The notes under the pieces: generated by a model
Databases searched by the model: none
Told to the model about the DNA's origin: nothing
Seen by the model: only the letters and a program-made list of their open reading frames with translations
Translations under genes and position numbers: made by a program
From: an uncultured Flavobacteriales bacterium
GTDB taxonomy: Bacteria; Bacteroidota; Bacteroidia; Flavobacteriales_D; Sanyastnellaceae
Assembly (NCBI GenBank): GCA_937974555.1
Contig: CALJKR010000018.1
Span: 1 to 10,713 of the forward strand
DNA length: 10,713 nt
Direction of reading: 5' to 3'
In this document: positions 1 to 7,193 of the stretch, piece after piece
How the letters are laid out: each line of letters opens with the position of its first letter
Position numbering within the stretch: position 1 is the first letter of the stretch

Positions 1-25
1 TTTCTGGATACGCTTTTCATTCGCT

Positions 26-1114
26 TCACCAGCCGCAAGGTTGGTCAGGACCGCTTCGGCAATAGCTATTGGGAATGGGTTTGTATTCCAGCCCCCATGT
101 TTCTCCTATGATTTCAGGACCAATAATCTGGTGATTGTTGTTGTATACAGGTCCAGTCAGGATTTCATTGGGGTCATCAAAAAATTCACCTCGTGTGTAA
201 CAGCTCCATAGGTGAGAAAGCCGGTATCGCACTGCCAGCAAACTGCTGAACATTTGCGCATTTTTTCCTTCTTTGGTTAAAGAAGCATTTTTTTGGATGC
301 CGTAATTTAATTCAGCGCCAATCATCCAACGCGGGGATTTGTGAATCCAACAAAGGTTGTTGTATAGTCTTGCGTTTTGAAATTGGGTTTGATTGGATTC
401 ATCGCTTAAAAGCGAAGAGAAAGTGAAGGTAGAGCGACTATTGGGCACATGGGCAATGGATAAGCCGTAGGCTTTTGTTTTGTTGGTTTCGATGAATTGA
501 TTAAACGAATTGAAAGCATTCAATTGAAAACTCCATCGTTCATTGTGTTGGTAGGTCAATTTGGCTCCGCTTAGATAATAAGGTTCGAAATAGGTGGTGG
601 TGGCGATGCTCAACGTCATATTTTCTCTTGGTTGGATTGATTCTAGTCCGATGTGGGTTCTGAAAAATCCTACGTCCATCCATAACTTCTTACACAATTG
701 AAAACCCATGTTGGCTTCTTGAATATTGTTGTGAACGGGTGACCAAGCGGCTTTGGCAACATCCCCCGTGAAAACAGTGATGGTGCTCCTAAATCGAGGT
801 GAGATGTATTTGGCGCTGAGTTGCGCGATGTTCATTCCAAATTGTCGATCACGTGGGGAGATGGTTGGGAATTTTTCAAATCCCTCGCGGTTTACACTGT
901 CAGAAAAAATTCCGTAGTAAAGATCCACATAGCCTGAAATGATGAGCTTGCCTTTGTCATCAAATTCAACATCGTAGGGATTGATCTTGGTGCCTGAAAA
1001 AGTAAGGTCGCTGGTGTCTTTAATCGCCGCAGGGATCTGCTGCGCTTTCAAATTGAAAATAAGCGCAATGTTGAAGATTAAAAAGACGGAGACAAGTTTT
1101 ATCGTGTTAACCAT
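26..1114 (-). CDS. Outer-membrane beta-barrel porin (BBP2/OmpL-like), 3' end probably frameshifted
   Basis: Predicted outer-membrane porin of the Bacteroidota BBP2 (OmpL-like) type; substrate unknown. From the ATG at 1114 the protein opens with a signal peptide (MVNTIKLVSVFLIFN..., ending near KAQ|Q), then a periplasmic lead and the family-like first strand GYVDLYYG, followed by alternating aromatic-rich strands typical of a barrel. Late family landmarks are visible: a RGEFFDDPNEILTG-like block and GLEYKPIPNSYCR. After NSYCR the frame reads SGPDQPCGW and stops at 26-28, without the last strands or terminal aromatic residue. Another minus-strand frame stays open to position 1 and reads EAVLTNLAAGEANEKRIQK, which restores the R-x-E pattern expected after NSY. 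I infer a one-base-type frameshift or base-call error near 55-60, with the true end outside the window. An upstream ATG at 1147 is rejected because it lies in a terminator loop. Confidence 0.8.
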   Translation of the reverse strand: MVNTIKLVSVFLIFNIALIFNLKAQQIPAAIKDTSDLTFSGTKINPYDVEFDDKGKLIISGYVDLYYGIFSDSVNREGFEKFPTISPRDRQFGMNIAQLSAKYISPRFRSTITVFTGDVAKAAWSPVHNNIQEANMGFQLCKKLWMDVGFFRTHIGLESIQPRENMTLSIATTTYFEPYYLSGAKLTYQHNERWSFQLNAFNSFNQFIETNKTKAYGLSIAHVPNSRSTFTFSSLLSDESNQTQFQNARLYNNLCWIHKSPRWMIGAELNYGIQKNASLTKEGKNAQMFSSLLAVRYRLSHLWSCYTRGEFFDDPNEILTGPVYNNNHQIIGPEIIGETWGLEYKPIPNSYCRSGPDQPCGW

Positions 1115-1125
1115 TTGGAAAAGGT

Positions 1126-1155
1126 AAAAAAAAAGAGGGGATATCATCCCCTCTT
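1126..1155 (-). terminator. Intrinsic terminator after GAPDH, in front of the porin
   Basis: On the minus strand an 8-bp perfect stem (GAGGGGAT / ATCCCCTC, 1153-1146 and 1142-1135) closes a 3-nt loop. Two A:T pairs extend the stem to 10 bp, and it runs into nine consecutive T residues (1134-1126). It begins 17 nt after the GAPDH stop codon, the classic position. The T-tract ends only 11 nt before the porin ATG, so porin transcription must either read through it or start within it. Confidence 0.9.
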
Positions 1156-1172
1156 ACTTGAATAGAATTCAA

Positions 1173-2630
1173 TTAATAGTACATGCTGCGGCGAACTTTG
1201 GCTACATATTTAGCCAAACGAATCACCTGTTTGGTGTAACCAAATTCGTTGTCGTACCATACATACAACACAACGCCTTTTCCATCTGGACTTACAATGG
1301 TGGCTTGGCTATCAAATACACTGCAACAATCGTTGCCTACGATATCACTTGACACCAATTCCTCACTGATGCTAAAGAAAATTTGATTCACCAAATCGCC
1401 TTCCAATGCGGCTTTTCTGACCATGGCATTCACCTCTTCTCGGGTCGTAGGTTTATCTACATAAGCATGGATAATGGCCAAGGAACCATTGGGAGTTGGT
1501 ACACGCACGGCATTGGAAGTGAGTTTGTCAGCCAGCGTGGGAATAACTTTGGTCACTGCTTTTCCGGCGCCTGTTTCGGTGATGACCATATTTACCGCGG
1601 CGCTTCTACCTCTGCGGCTTTTCTTGTGCATGTTATCCAACAAGTTTTGATCATTGGTATAGGCGTGCACAGTTTCGATGTGTCCTTTATCAATTTGAAA
1701 AGCATCGTGCATGGTTTTCAAAATGGGACAAATGGCGTTGGTGGTACAAGAAGCAGCGGAAAAAATGGTTTCATTTTCGATATCCAAATCGCGGTGATTG
1801 ATTCCGTATACGATATTGGGTACTTCTTTTCCAGGTGCGGTAAGAATGACTTTGGCAATCCCTTTGGCTTTCAAGTGAATGCTCAAGGCATCTCTGTCTT
1901 TGAAAACGCCAGTGTTGTCTATCAACAAAGCATCATTGATACCGTATGCAGTGTAGTCCACAGCACCGGGATCTTTGGCCGCAATCATGTGCACACGCTG
2001 ACCATTAACGATTAAACACTTGTTTTCAAAATCCGTATCTACGGTTCCTTTGAAGCGACCATGAACCGAATCGTTTTCAAATAACGCTGCACGCTTCTTG
2101 ATACTCAACTCATCGTCTTCACGCGTTACAATCGCGCGCAAACGCAACTGTTGTCCGCTTCCTGCTTGGCGAACCAACTCGCGAGCAGCCAATCTTCCAA
2201 TTCTACCAAATCCAAATAGAACGACATCACGGGGTTCAATCTCTGACCCATGATCGTCCATGAAGTTCTGTAATTTATCTTCTAAAAACTCTCTTTGTGT
2301 TTTATAATGCTCACGCGATTGTGACCACTCACTGGCCAATTTTCCAATGTCGATTTTGGCGGGTGCCAAATTCATGTTGTATAGTTCTTGCGCCAATTCT
2401 GCTGAATCAAATACGCTGATGGGTTTTCCAACCACTTCTGCAGCATACTTGTGCAATCTTAAAATTTCTGTGATTCGGGTATCCGAAAGGTGATTTCGGA
2501 ATAATACCAATTCGATAGATTTATCGAAAAGTAATTTGCCTACCATGTGGGCCAATTCCACTGCGGCTCTCTCTTGGTTGACATACACATTCAGTTCATT
2601 GCTGTACGTGTCTTTAGACAAGTTTGACAT
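1173..2630 (-). CDS. gap: Glyceraldehyde-3-phosphate dehydrogenase, long form (485 aa)
   Basis: Converts glyceraldehyde-3-phosphate to 1,3-bisphosphoglycerate with NAD(P) in glycolysis or gluconeogenesis; cytoplasmic. Numbered from the ATG at 2630: residues 1-130 are a helical N-terminal extension absent from ordinary ~335-residue GAPDHs. The Rossmann fold follows with GFGRIGR (140-146), the DSVHGRF block, the catalytic SCTTNA motif (Cys295), HAYTNDQ (His322), RVPTPNGS (phosphate-binding Arg376) and WYDNEFGY near the C-terminus, so the catalytic set is complete. At the end of the second Rossmann strand, where NAD-specific enzymes carry Asp (AIND), this protein has AIVT (Thr169), which suggests NADP can be accepted (inference). 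I chose 2630 because the farther upstream start at 2693 overlaps the putative -7 box. The sequence before ATG is eight A residues plus CT, with no Shine-Dalgarno. A strong terminator follows the stop. A second, short GAPDH elsewhere in the genome is likely but not visible here. Confidence 0.95.
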   Translation of the reverse strand: MSNLSKDTYSNELNVYVNQERAAVELAHMVGKLLFDKSIELVLFRNHLSDTRITEILRLHKYAAEVVGKPISVFDSAELAQELYNMNLAPAKIDIGKLASEWSQSREHYKTQREFLEDKLQNFMDDHGSEIEPRDVVLFGFGRIGRLAARELVRQAGSGQQLRLRAIVTREDDELSIKKRAALFENDSVHGRFKGTVDTDFENKCLIVNGQRVHMIAAKDPGAVDYTAYGINDALLIDNTGVFKDRDALSIHLKAKGIAKVILTAPGKEVPNIVYGINHRDLDIENETIFSAASCTTNAICPILKTMHDAFQIDKGHIETVHAYTNDQNLLDNMHKKSRRGRSAAVNMVITETGAGKAVTKVIPTLADKLTSNAVRVPTPNGSLAIIHAYVDKPTTREEVNAMVRKAALEGDLVNQIFFSISEELVSSDIVGNDCCSVFDSQATIVSPDGKGVVLYVWYDNEFGYTKQVIRLAKYVAKVRRSMYY

Positions 2631-2690
2631 AGTTTTTTTTAATAAAAGGTTGAACGTTTTGATCCACGGATTCATTTTCCTTGGATGGCG

Positions 2691-2698
2691 CAAAGATA
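2691..2698 (-). promoter_or_regulatory. Candidate -7 promoter box for GAPDH
   Basis: The minus strand reads TATCTTTG, a full match to the Bacteroidota -7 consensus TAnnTTTG, and would give a leader of roughly 55 nt before the ATG at 2630. No convincing TTTG -33 box lies at the usual distance. The -33 position instead falls in the dyad at 2711-2739. Confidence 0.5.
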
Positions 2699-2710
2699 GA
2701 CAATTAAATC

Positions 2711-2739
2711 AAAGTGTTCACGATGATCGTGCTCACTTT
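2711..2739 (-). terminator. 29-bp interrupted dyad between rhlE and gap (terminator or operator)
   Basis: Arms AAAGTG and CACGAT are mirrored by ATCGTG and CACTTT around a single central base. Twelve of 14 possible pairs are perfect, with a 2x2 mismatch between the inner and outer arms. The dyad starts 20 nt after the RhlE stop. Read as minus-strand RNA it forms a hairpin followed by the moderately U-rich GATTTAATT, so it could terminate rhlE. It also covers the -33 position of the putative gap promoter, so an operator is an equally reasonable reading. Confidence 0.5.
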
Positions 2740-2759
2740 ACGTTCAAAATGACAACGAA

Positions 2760-3968
2760 TTAGGCTTTTTTCTTTCGGTGAAAAAATGGCTTTTTCTTGG
2801 GTTTTTGGCTTTTGGGCTCGTATGCCGGGCATTCGCCAAAGCGAGCATCAATCGGCAACTTGGCAACCTCAGAACCAATCAAGCTTTCAATTTTTCTGAA
2901 TTTGTATTGATCATCGGGCACAATAAAAGTGACCGCCTCTCCTTTGGCATCGGCTCTTCCTGTGCGTCCAATGCGGTGAACATAATCCTCGGCATCACCA
3001 GGAACATCAAAGTTGATCACGGTATCGATGCCTTTGATATCAATCCCTCTGGACATGACATCGGTAGCAACCAGTACTTTGCATTTTTGATTTCTAAATT
3101 CATTCAACGCAAATTCTCTTTCAGATTGCTCCAAATCGCTGCTCATGGCAAGGGCAGTAATGCCTTTGCGTTTAAGGGCTCCTTGTATGCCTCCTACCTC
3201 GGATTTGCGGCTACTGAAAATGACAATGCTGTTGTTTTTTCGTTGCTGCAAATAGTCAATCAATACGGGGATTTTCTGTTGAGGAAATACGACAAAAGCG
3301 CCTTGATTGACGTTGTCAGAAGGTTTGCTTAAAGCGATATTGATTCGGGTGGGATTTCTCAATAGCGATTTGGCCAATTGATTAATCTTTTCAGGCATGG
3401 TAGCAGAAAAAAGCAAGGATTGTTTTTCCGCAGGTGTTTGTCGCAATATCAAATTGATATCCGGCGCAAACCCCATATCCAACATTCTATCCGCTTCATC
3501 CAATACCAGTGTTTGCAAATGGGAAAAATCCACATAGCCCATTTGTATGTGCATTTTCAATCTTCCCGGTGTGGCAACGATGATATCAATGCCTGATTCA
3601 AGGGCATGCCTTTCTTGATTGAAAATTTTCCCATCACCACCGCCGTAAATGGTTTGTGAGGAGATATCAGTGAAGTATCCGTATGCTTGTATGGCTTGGT
3701 CAATTTGGGTGGCCAATTCTCGGGTAGGCACAATGATCAATGCGGATATTTTTTTTCGATCGGATTTGGAAGTGATGTTTTGAATCATCGGCAGCAAAAA
3801 GGCTGCAGTTTTTCCTGTACCCGTCTGTGCGATGCCCAGAACATCTTTGCGCTCTAAAATGAGCGGAATGGCTTCTGCTTGAATGGGTGTTGGCTTTTCA
3901 ATTCCCATGGATTGAATGCCATCAATAATTTCAGGTTGTAAGTTGAGTTGACTAAAATTTTCAATCAT
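2760..3968 (-). CDS. rhlE: DEAD-box ATP-dependent RNA helicase, RhlE-like
   Basis: ATP-dependent RNA unwinding, probably in ribosome assembly or RNA turnover; cytoplasmic. All helicase-core motifs are present in order: Q motif with the upstream aromatic Phe5 and PTPIQ (26-30), motif I AQTGTGKT (47-54), Ia PTRELA (81-86), Ib TPGR (133-136), II DEAD (157-160), III SAT (188-190), IV IVIFSSRK (248-255), V ATDVMSRGIDI (301-311) and VI HRIGRTGR (331-338). A short basic tail (KPKKKPFFHRKKKA) replaces the long C-terminal extensions of other DEAD-box classes, so it probably provides only non-specific RNA binding. At 402 residues it is essentially the two RecA-like domains plus tail. The ATG overlaps the end of the DUF1003 gene by 8 nt (ATGATTGA), indicating coupled translation. 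Assignment to RhlE rather than CsdA or SrmB rests on size and the short tail, so the symbol is provisional. Confidence 0.93.
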   Translation of the reverse strand: MIENFSQLNLQPEIIDGIQSMGIEKPTPIQAEAIPLILERKDVLGIAQTGTGKTAAFLLPMIQNITSKSDRKKISALIIVPTRELATQIDQAIQAYGYFTDISSQTIYGGGDGKIFNQERHALESGIDIIVATPGRLKMHIQMGYVDFSHLQTLVLDEADRMLDMGFAPDINLILRQTPAEKQSLLFSATMPEKINQLAKSLLRNPTRINIALSKPSDNVNQGAFVVFPQQKIPVLIDYLQQRKNNSIVIFSSRKSEVGGIQGALKRKGITALAMSSDLEQSEREFALNEFRNQKCKVLVATDVMSRGIDIKGIDTVINFDVPGDAEDYVHRIGRTGRADAKGEAVTFIVPDDQYKFRKIESLIGSEVAKLPIDARFGECPAYEPKSQKPKKKPFFHRKKKA

Positions 3969-4680
3969 GTTTTGTCTGTTTCATCTGGATCAAAATGTCG
4001 TTCAACATGTCCATTTGTATTTTTTGAATTTCTATTAATTCTTGTTGTTGGTGCATCATGAGATGGTCCACCTTGTTGTGGAGAAGTCGAATTTCTAACT
4101 CCGATTTCAAATTGACCCTAAAGTCTTTTTTGGCGCGTTCCCGGTCTTTCTCTTCTTGTCTGTTTTGACTCATCATGATGATAGGCGCTTGCAAAGCAGC
4201 AATGCAAGACAAAATTAGATTTAGAAAAATAAAAGGGAAAGGATCAAAGTTGACATGGAAAAACCAAAAGGTATTCACGCACATCCAGATCAACAAGAAA
4301 AGCATAAATGAAATAATAAAAGTCCAGCTTCCCCCAAATGCGGCAACCTTATCGGAGAGCTTTTGTCCCAGTGTTAAATGCTCATCTTCTAATAGACTGT
4401 TGTCTGCGGAGATGATGGAGTCATTTTGTAGACTGTCGATGACCTCCTTTTTCAATTGATTCACAGCACCATATTCCTCGATGATTTTGGCGGTGACATA
4501 GTCACGTCGGAAATCATTTAATTCATTGATGGAAAGGGAATCACCCTCGGAAAATTGAGGATAGCGGAGATGAATAAAATCAACGAGCAATCGATCAACA
4601 CTGTGAAAATAAACCTGAACAGAAACGGGAAAGGAATTCTGTGAGATTGCACTGATGAAAGTCGGTTCTTCTATTTTCAT
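3961..4680 (-). CDS. DUF1003 membrane protein
   Basis: Inner-membrane protein of the DUF1003 family; biochemical role unknown. The family signature is clear: LTLGQKLSDKVAAFGGSW (about 102-119) leads into a first membrane helix (about 119-141), then FDPFPFIFLNLILS forms the second (about 147-169), followed by AALQAPIIMMSQNRQ and a charged, heptad-like cytoplasmic tail (about 175-235) rich in Lys, Glu, Leu and Met that probably forms a coiled coil. The first ~100 residues are soluble, with no recognised motif and no Cys pairs. The start at 4680 is the outermost ATG; only 119 bp separate it from the divergent oxidoreductase ATG. The stop overlaps the helicase start, so this is the first gene of a two-gene unit. 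The family assignment is firm, whereas any functional link with the helicase is only inferred from the overlap. Confidence 0.92.
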   Translation of the reverse strand: MKIEEPTFISAISQNSFPVSVQVYFHSVDRLLVDFIHLRYPQFSEGDSLSINELNDFRRDYVTAKIIEEYGAVNQLKKEVIDSLQNDSIISADNSLLEDEHLTLGQKLSDKVAAFGGSWTFIISFMLFLLIWMCVNTFWFFHVNFDPFPFIFLNLILSCIAALQAPIIMMSQNRQEEKDRERAKKDFRVNLKSELEIRLLHNKVDHLMMHQQQELIEIQKIQMDMLNDILIQMKQTKHD

Positions 4681-4799
4681 TTTCCCCGAAAGTACATCAG
4701 GATATTTAGAGATTGAGAAAATTATATTTTGACCATGGCTTGTTGATTGAAAAAATCAGGGGATACCCATTCCGCATTTTACCCGATTATATTTGTTGT
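4681..4799. promoter_or_regulatory. Divergent intergenic region between DUF1003 and the oxidoreductase
   Basis: This 119-bp AT-rich spacer must carry both outward promoters. On the plus strand TATATTTG (4788-4795) matches TAnnTTTG but sits only 4 nt before the ATG at 4800, which would give a leaderless or nearly leaderless transcript. On the minus strand the best -7 candidate is TACTTTCG (4692-4685), one base off consensus and very close to the ATG at 4680. A short hairpin TGATT-GAAAA-AATCA lies at 4744-4758. I see no strong -33 boxes, so the promoter positions remain uncertain. Confidence 0.35.
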
Positions 4800-7103
4800 A
4801 TGGCAAACGAACGCAATGTAACGATCGTGCCGCCTTCAGATTACACAGGGATCAAAGAAACCCCAGTAAAGGATGCGGCAGTGGGCCTTCCAGCGGTGAG
4901 CTCAGCACTCTTCCATATTTCGGAGGAGTTGGGGCTTTGGAAAGGCATGAAGACATTATTAAAGTTGAATCAAAAGGATGGTGTGGATTGCCCAGGTTGT
5001 GCTTGGCCAGATCCGGATCATCGTTCTAAGTTGGGTGAATATTGTGAGAACGGCGCCAAGGCCATTGCGGAAGAAGCTACAGACAAAAAGTGTGGACCGG
5101 AGTTCTTTGCCCAACACAATGTGGAGGAGATCTCGTCGTGGAGTGATTATAAAATCGGCAAAAGTGGAAGGGTGACCCATCCCATGTATCTGCCCAAGGG
5201 TGAGTTGAATTATAGACCCATTTCTTGGGATTCAGCTTTTCAGATCATAGCAGATGAATTGCGGGCCTGTGATCCACAGGAGGCTGTATTTTACACCAGT
5301 GGAAGAACGAGTAATGAGGCGGCTTACATGTATCAATTGTTTGTTCGTCAATATGGCACCAATAACTTGCCGGATTGCTCCAATATGTGTCATGAGAGTT
5401 CTGGAGTTGCGCTTACAGAGACCATTGGAATAGGCAAGGGGACAGTGAAGTTGGATGATATTCATCACGCCAAATTGATGCTGGTCATTGGTCAAAATCC
5501 GGGAACCAATCATCCCAGGATGATGAGCGCATTGTCCAAGTGCAAAGGCAATGGCGGTAGGATCATTCATATCAATCCACTTCCTGAAGTAGGGACATCC
5601 AAATTTATCAATCCCCAGAGTCCGCTGGAGATTTTAAAAGGAGGTACAAAATTGGCCGATGTATACTTGCCAATTAAGGTTGGTGGTGACATGGCCTTGT
5701 TTCAATACATCCAACATCGATTGTATGAAAGATCAATGTCAAATCCTGAAATAATTGCGCAAGGTTTTGTAGCAAATAATACCCAAGGATTTGAAGAGTG
5801 GCAAAAATATTATTCGACGTTTTCCATCAGTGAGGATGATTTTTTTGCGGTCACGGGTTTAACCAAGGCAGAGGTGGAGCATGTGGTGGATGAATTGATT
5901 TCAACCGATGAAATCATTTCATGCTGGGCCATGGGATTGACACAACACAAGCATGGGGTGGCCACTATTCAAGAGGTGGTGAATATACACTTGTTGCGTG
6001 GGGCGATTGGAAAGCCCAATGCAGGCGTTTGTCCTGTTCGCGGCCATAGCAATGTGCAGGGGGATAGAACCATGGGGATTTATGAAAAGCCCAAGGCCCC
6101 TTTTATGGATCGGTTGGATCAATATTGGAATAGAAAATTTATTCGAGAAGAGGGGTATGATGTGGTGGAGTCGATTCAGGCCATGGAGCAAGGCAAAGTA
6201 AAAGTCTTTATGGCCATGGGAGGTAATTTTATATCGGCTACCCCCGATAGTGATCGCACAGGGAAGGCGATGCAAAGGGTGTCGCTAACGGTGCAGGTCA
6301 GCACCAAATTAAATAGGGCGCATTGTGTAACCGGGGACCATGCCTTGATATTGCCTTGTGTTGCCAGAACGGAAAAGGATGTTCAGCGCAGTGGCGAACA
6401 GTTTATTACCGTGGAAAACTCCATGGGGATTGTCCACATGTCCAAGGGCATTAATCCTCCGGCATCTTCGGAGTTGCGATCAGAGCCGGCCATCGTTTCT
6501 GGAATAGCGCAGGCTCTTTTTCGCGGAAAAGATGGCATTGATTGGATGGCCATGAAAGATCATTACGACATCATCCGCAATCACATTGAAGGATCAATCG
6601 CTGGATTTGAAAATTATAATCAACGTGTAAGGAATCCAGATGGCTTTTATCTGCCCAATGGTCCCCGAGAGGGTCAATTCACCACGCCTACGGGTAAGGC
6701 GCATTTTACCATTACCCCTTTGGAAGTGGAGCAAGTGGAAACGGGACATTTTATCATGATGACCATCCGAAGTCATGATCAATACAATACCACCATTTAT
6801 GGTTTGGATGATCGATACAGGGGAATCAAACACGAACGAAGAGTCGTATTGATGAATCCAAAGGATATGAAAGACGCGGGATTCAGTAAAATGGATGAGG
6901 TAGATATCGTCAGTCATTTTAAAGGCACGCAGAGAATCGCAGAGCGATTTTTGGTGTTGCCTTTTGAAATTGCCAGAGGATGTGTAGCCACCTATTTTCC
7001 GGAGACCAATTGTTTGGTTCCTTTGGAGCATACTGCACGAAAGAGCAACACACCAGTGAGTAAATGGATTGAGGTTGAGTTAATAATTCGACCCCAACCC
7101 TGA
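4800..7103 (+). CDS. FdhF/YdeP-family molybdopterin oxidoreductase
   Basis: Predicted cytoplasmic molybdenum (or tungsten) bis-MGD oxidoreductase of the formate-dehydrogenase-like FdhF/YdeP family; the true substrate is not known. Numbered from ATG 4800 (767 residues, near the usual family length): DCPGCAWPDPDH with Cys64 and Cys67, then CENGAKA (Cys82), the family's N-terminal cysteine cluster; YTSGRTSNEAAY (165-176); NMCHESSG with Cys197 at the metal-ligand site in place of the selenocysteine or Cys of true formate dehydrogenases; VIGQNPGTNHPRM (219-231) for cofactor binding; VCPVRGHSNVQGDR (410-423); and a C-terminal molybdopterin-binding domain with TIRSHDQYNTTIYG (655-668). There is no Tat or Sec signal. 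A longer reading from a TTG at 4713 adds 29 residues that do not look family-like, so ATG 4800 is preferred. No fdhD-type sulfurtransferase, electron-transfer subunit or cofactor gene is adjacent in this window. Confidence 0.92.
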   Translation: MANERNVTIVPPSDYTGIKETPVKDAAVGLPAVSSALFHISEELGLWKGMKTLLKLNQKDGVDCPGCAWPDPDHRSKLGEYCENGAKAIAEEATDKKCGPEFFAQHNVEEISSWSDYKIGKSGRVTHPMYLPKGELNYRPISWDSAFQIIADELRACDPQEAVFYTSGRTSNEAAYMYQLFVRQYGTNNLPDCSNMCHESSGVALTETIGIGKGTVKLDDIHHAKLMLVIGQNPGTNHPRMMSALSKCKGNGGRIIHINPLPEVGTSKFINPQSPLEILKGGTKLADVYLPIKVGGDMALFQYIQHRLYERSMSNPEIIAQGFVANNTQGFEEWQKYYSTFSISEDDFFAVTGLTKAEVEHVVDELISTDEIISCWAMGLTQHKHGVATIQEVVNIHLLRGAIGKPNAGVCPVRGHSNVQGDRTMGIYEKPKAPFMDRLDQYWNRKFIREEGYDVVESIQAMEQGKVKVFMAMGGNFISATPDSDRTGKAMQRVSLTVQVSTKLNRAHCVTGDHALILPCVARTEKDVQRSGEQFITVENSMGIVHMSKGINPPASSELRSEPAIVSGIAQALFRGKDGIDWMAMKDHYDIIRNHIEGSIAGFENYNQRVRNPDGFYLPNGPREGQFTTPTGKAHFTITPLEVEQVETGHFIMMTIRSHDQYNTTIYGLDDRYRGIKHERRVVLMNPKDMKDAGFSKMDEVDIVSHFKGTQRIAERFLVLPFEIARGCVATYFPETNCLVPLEHTARKSNTPVSKWIEVELIIRPQP

Positions 7104-7193
7104 GTTTTGTGAAAATCATAATTGATTTATAATTCAAGAAATAATAACCGAGCATCACTTTAGAAGTTTATATTTGATGTCCAATATTTTTAT
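7104..7193 (+). promoter_or_regulatory. Intergenic spacer with candidate -7 box before the large adhesin
   Basis: A 90-bp AT-rich spacer. TATATTTG at 7169-7176 matches TAnnTTTG and lies 17 nt before the ATG at 7194; I find no clear -33 box at the usual distance. A weak AT-only hairpin (AAATCA-TAAT-TGATTT, 7113-7128) follows the oxidoreductase stop but lacks a GC stem and a T-tract, so I do not call it a terminator. Confidence 0.4.

Noticed and set aside
1115..1147. Longer porin N-terminus starting at ATG 1147
   Set aside because: This ATG lies in the loop of the terminator hairpin and would translate the T-tract; the start at 1114 gives a proper signal peptide.
1383..2015. 210-residue open frame on the plus strand inside GAPDH
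   Set aside because: It is antisense to a fully conserved enzyme and its translation has no recognisable domain; it is a shadow of the codon pattern.
2631..2693. Longer GAPDH N-terminus starting at 2693
   Set aside because: The start overlaps the candidate -7 box TATCTTTG, and the extra 21 residues are not family-like; ATG 2630 has A-rich sequence before it, usual for this phylum.
2778..3332. 184-residue open frame on the plus strand inside the helicase
   Set aside because: Antisense shadow of helicase motifs IV-VI; no independent evidence of coding.
4713..4799. TTG start extending the oxidoreductase by 29 residues
   Set aside because: Rare start codon, no ribosome-binding sequence, and the extension has no family similarity or signal-peptide character.
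5388..5390. Selenocysteine at the oxidoreductase metal site
   Set aside because: The codon at Cys197 is TGT and there is no in-frame TGA, so this is a Cys-type enzyme.
7113..7128. Hairpin AAATCA-TAAT-TGATTT as terminator for the oxidoreductase
   Set aside because: AT-only 6-bp stem with no T-tract; too weak to support a terminator call.
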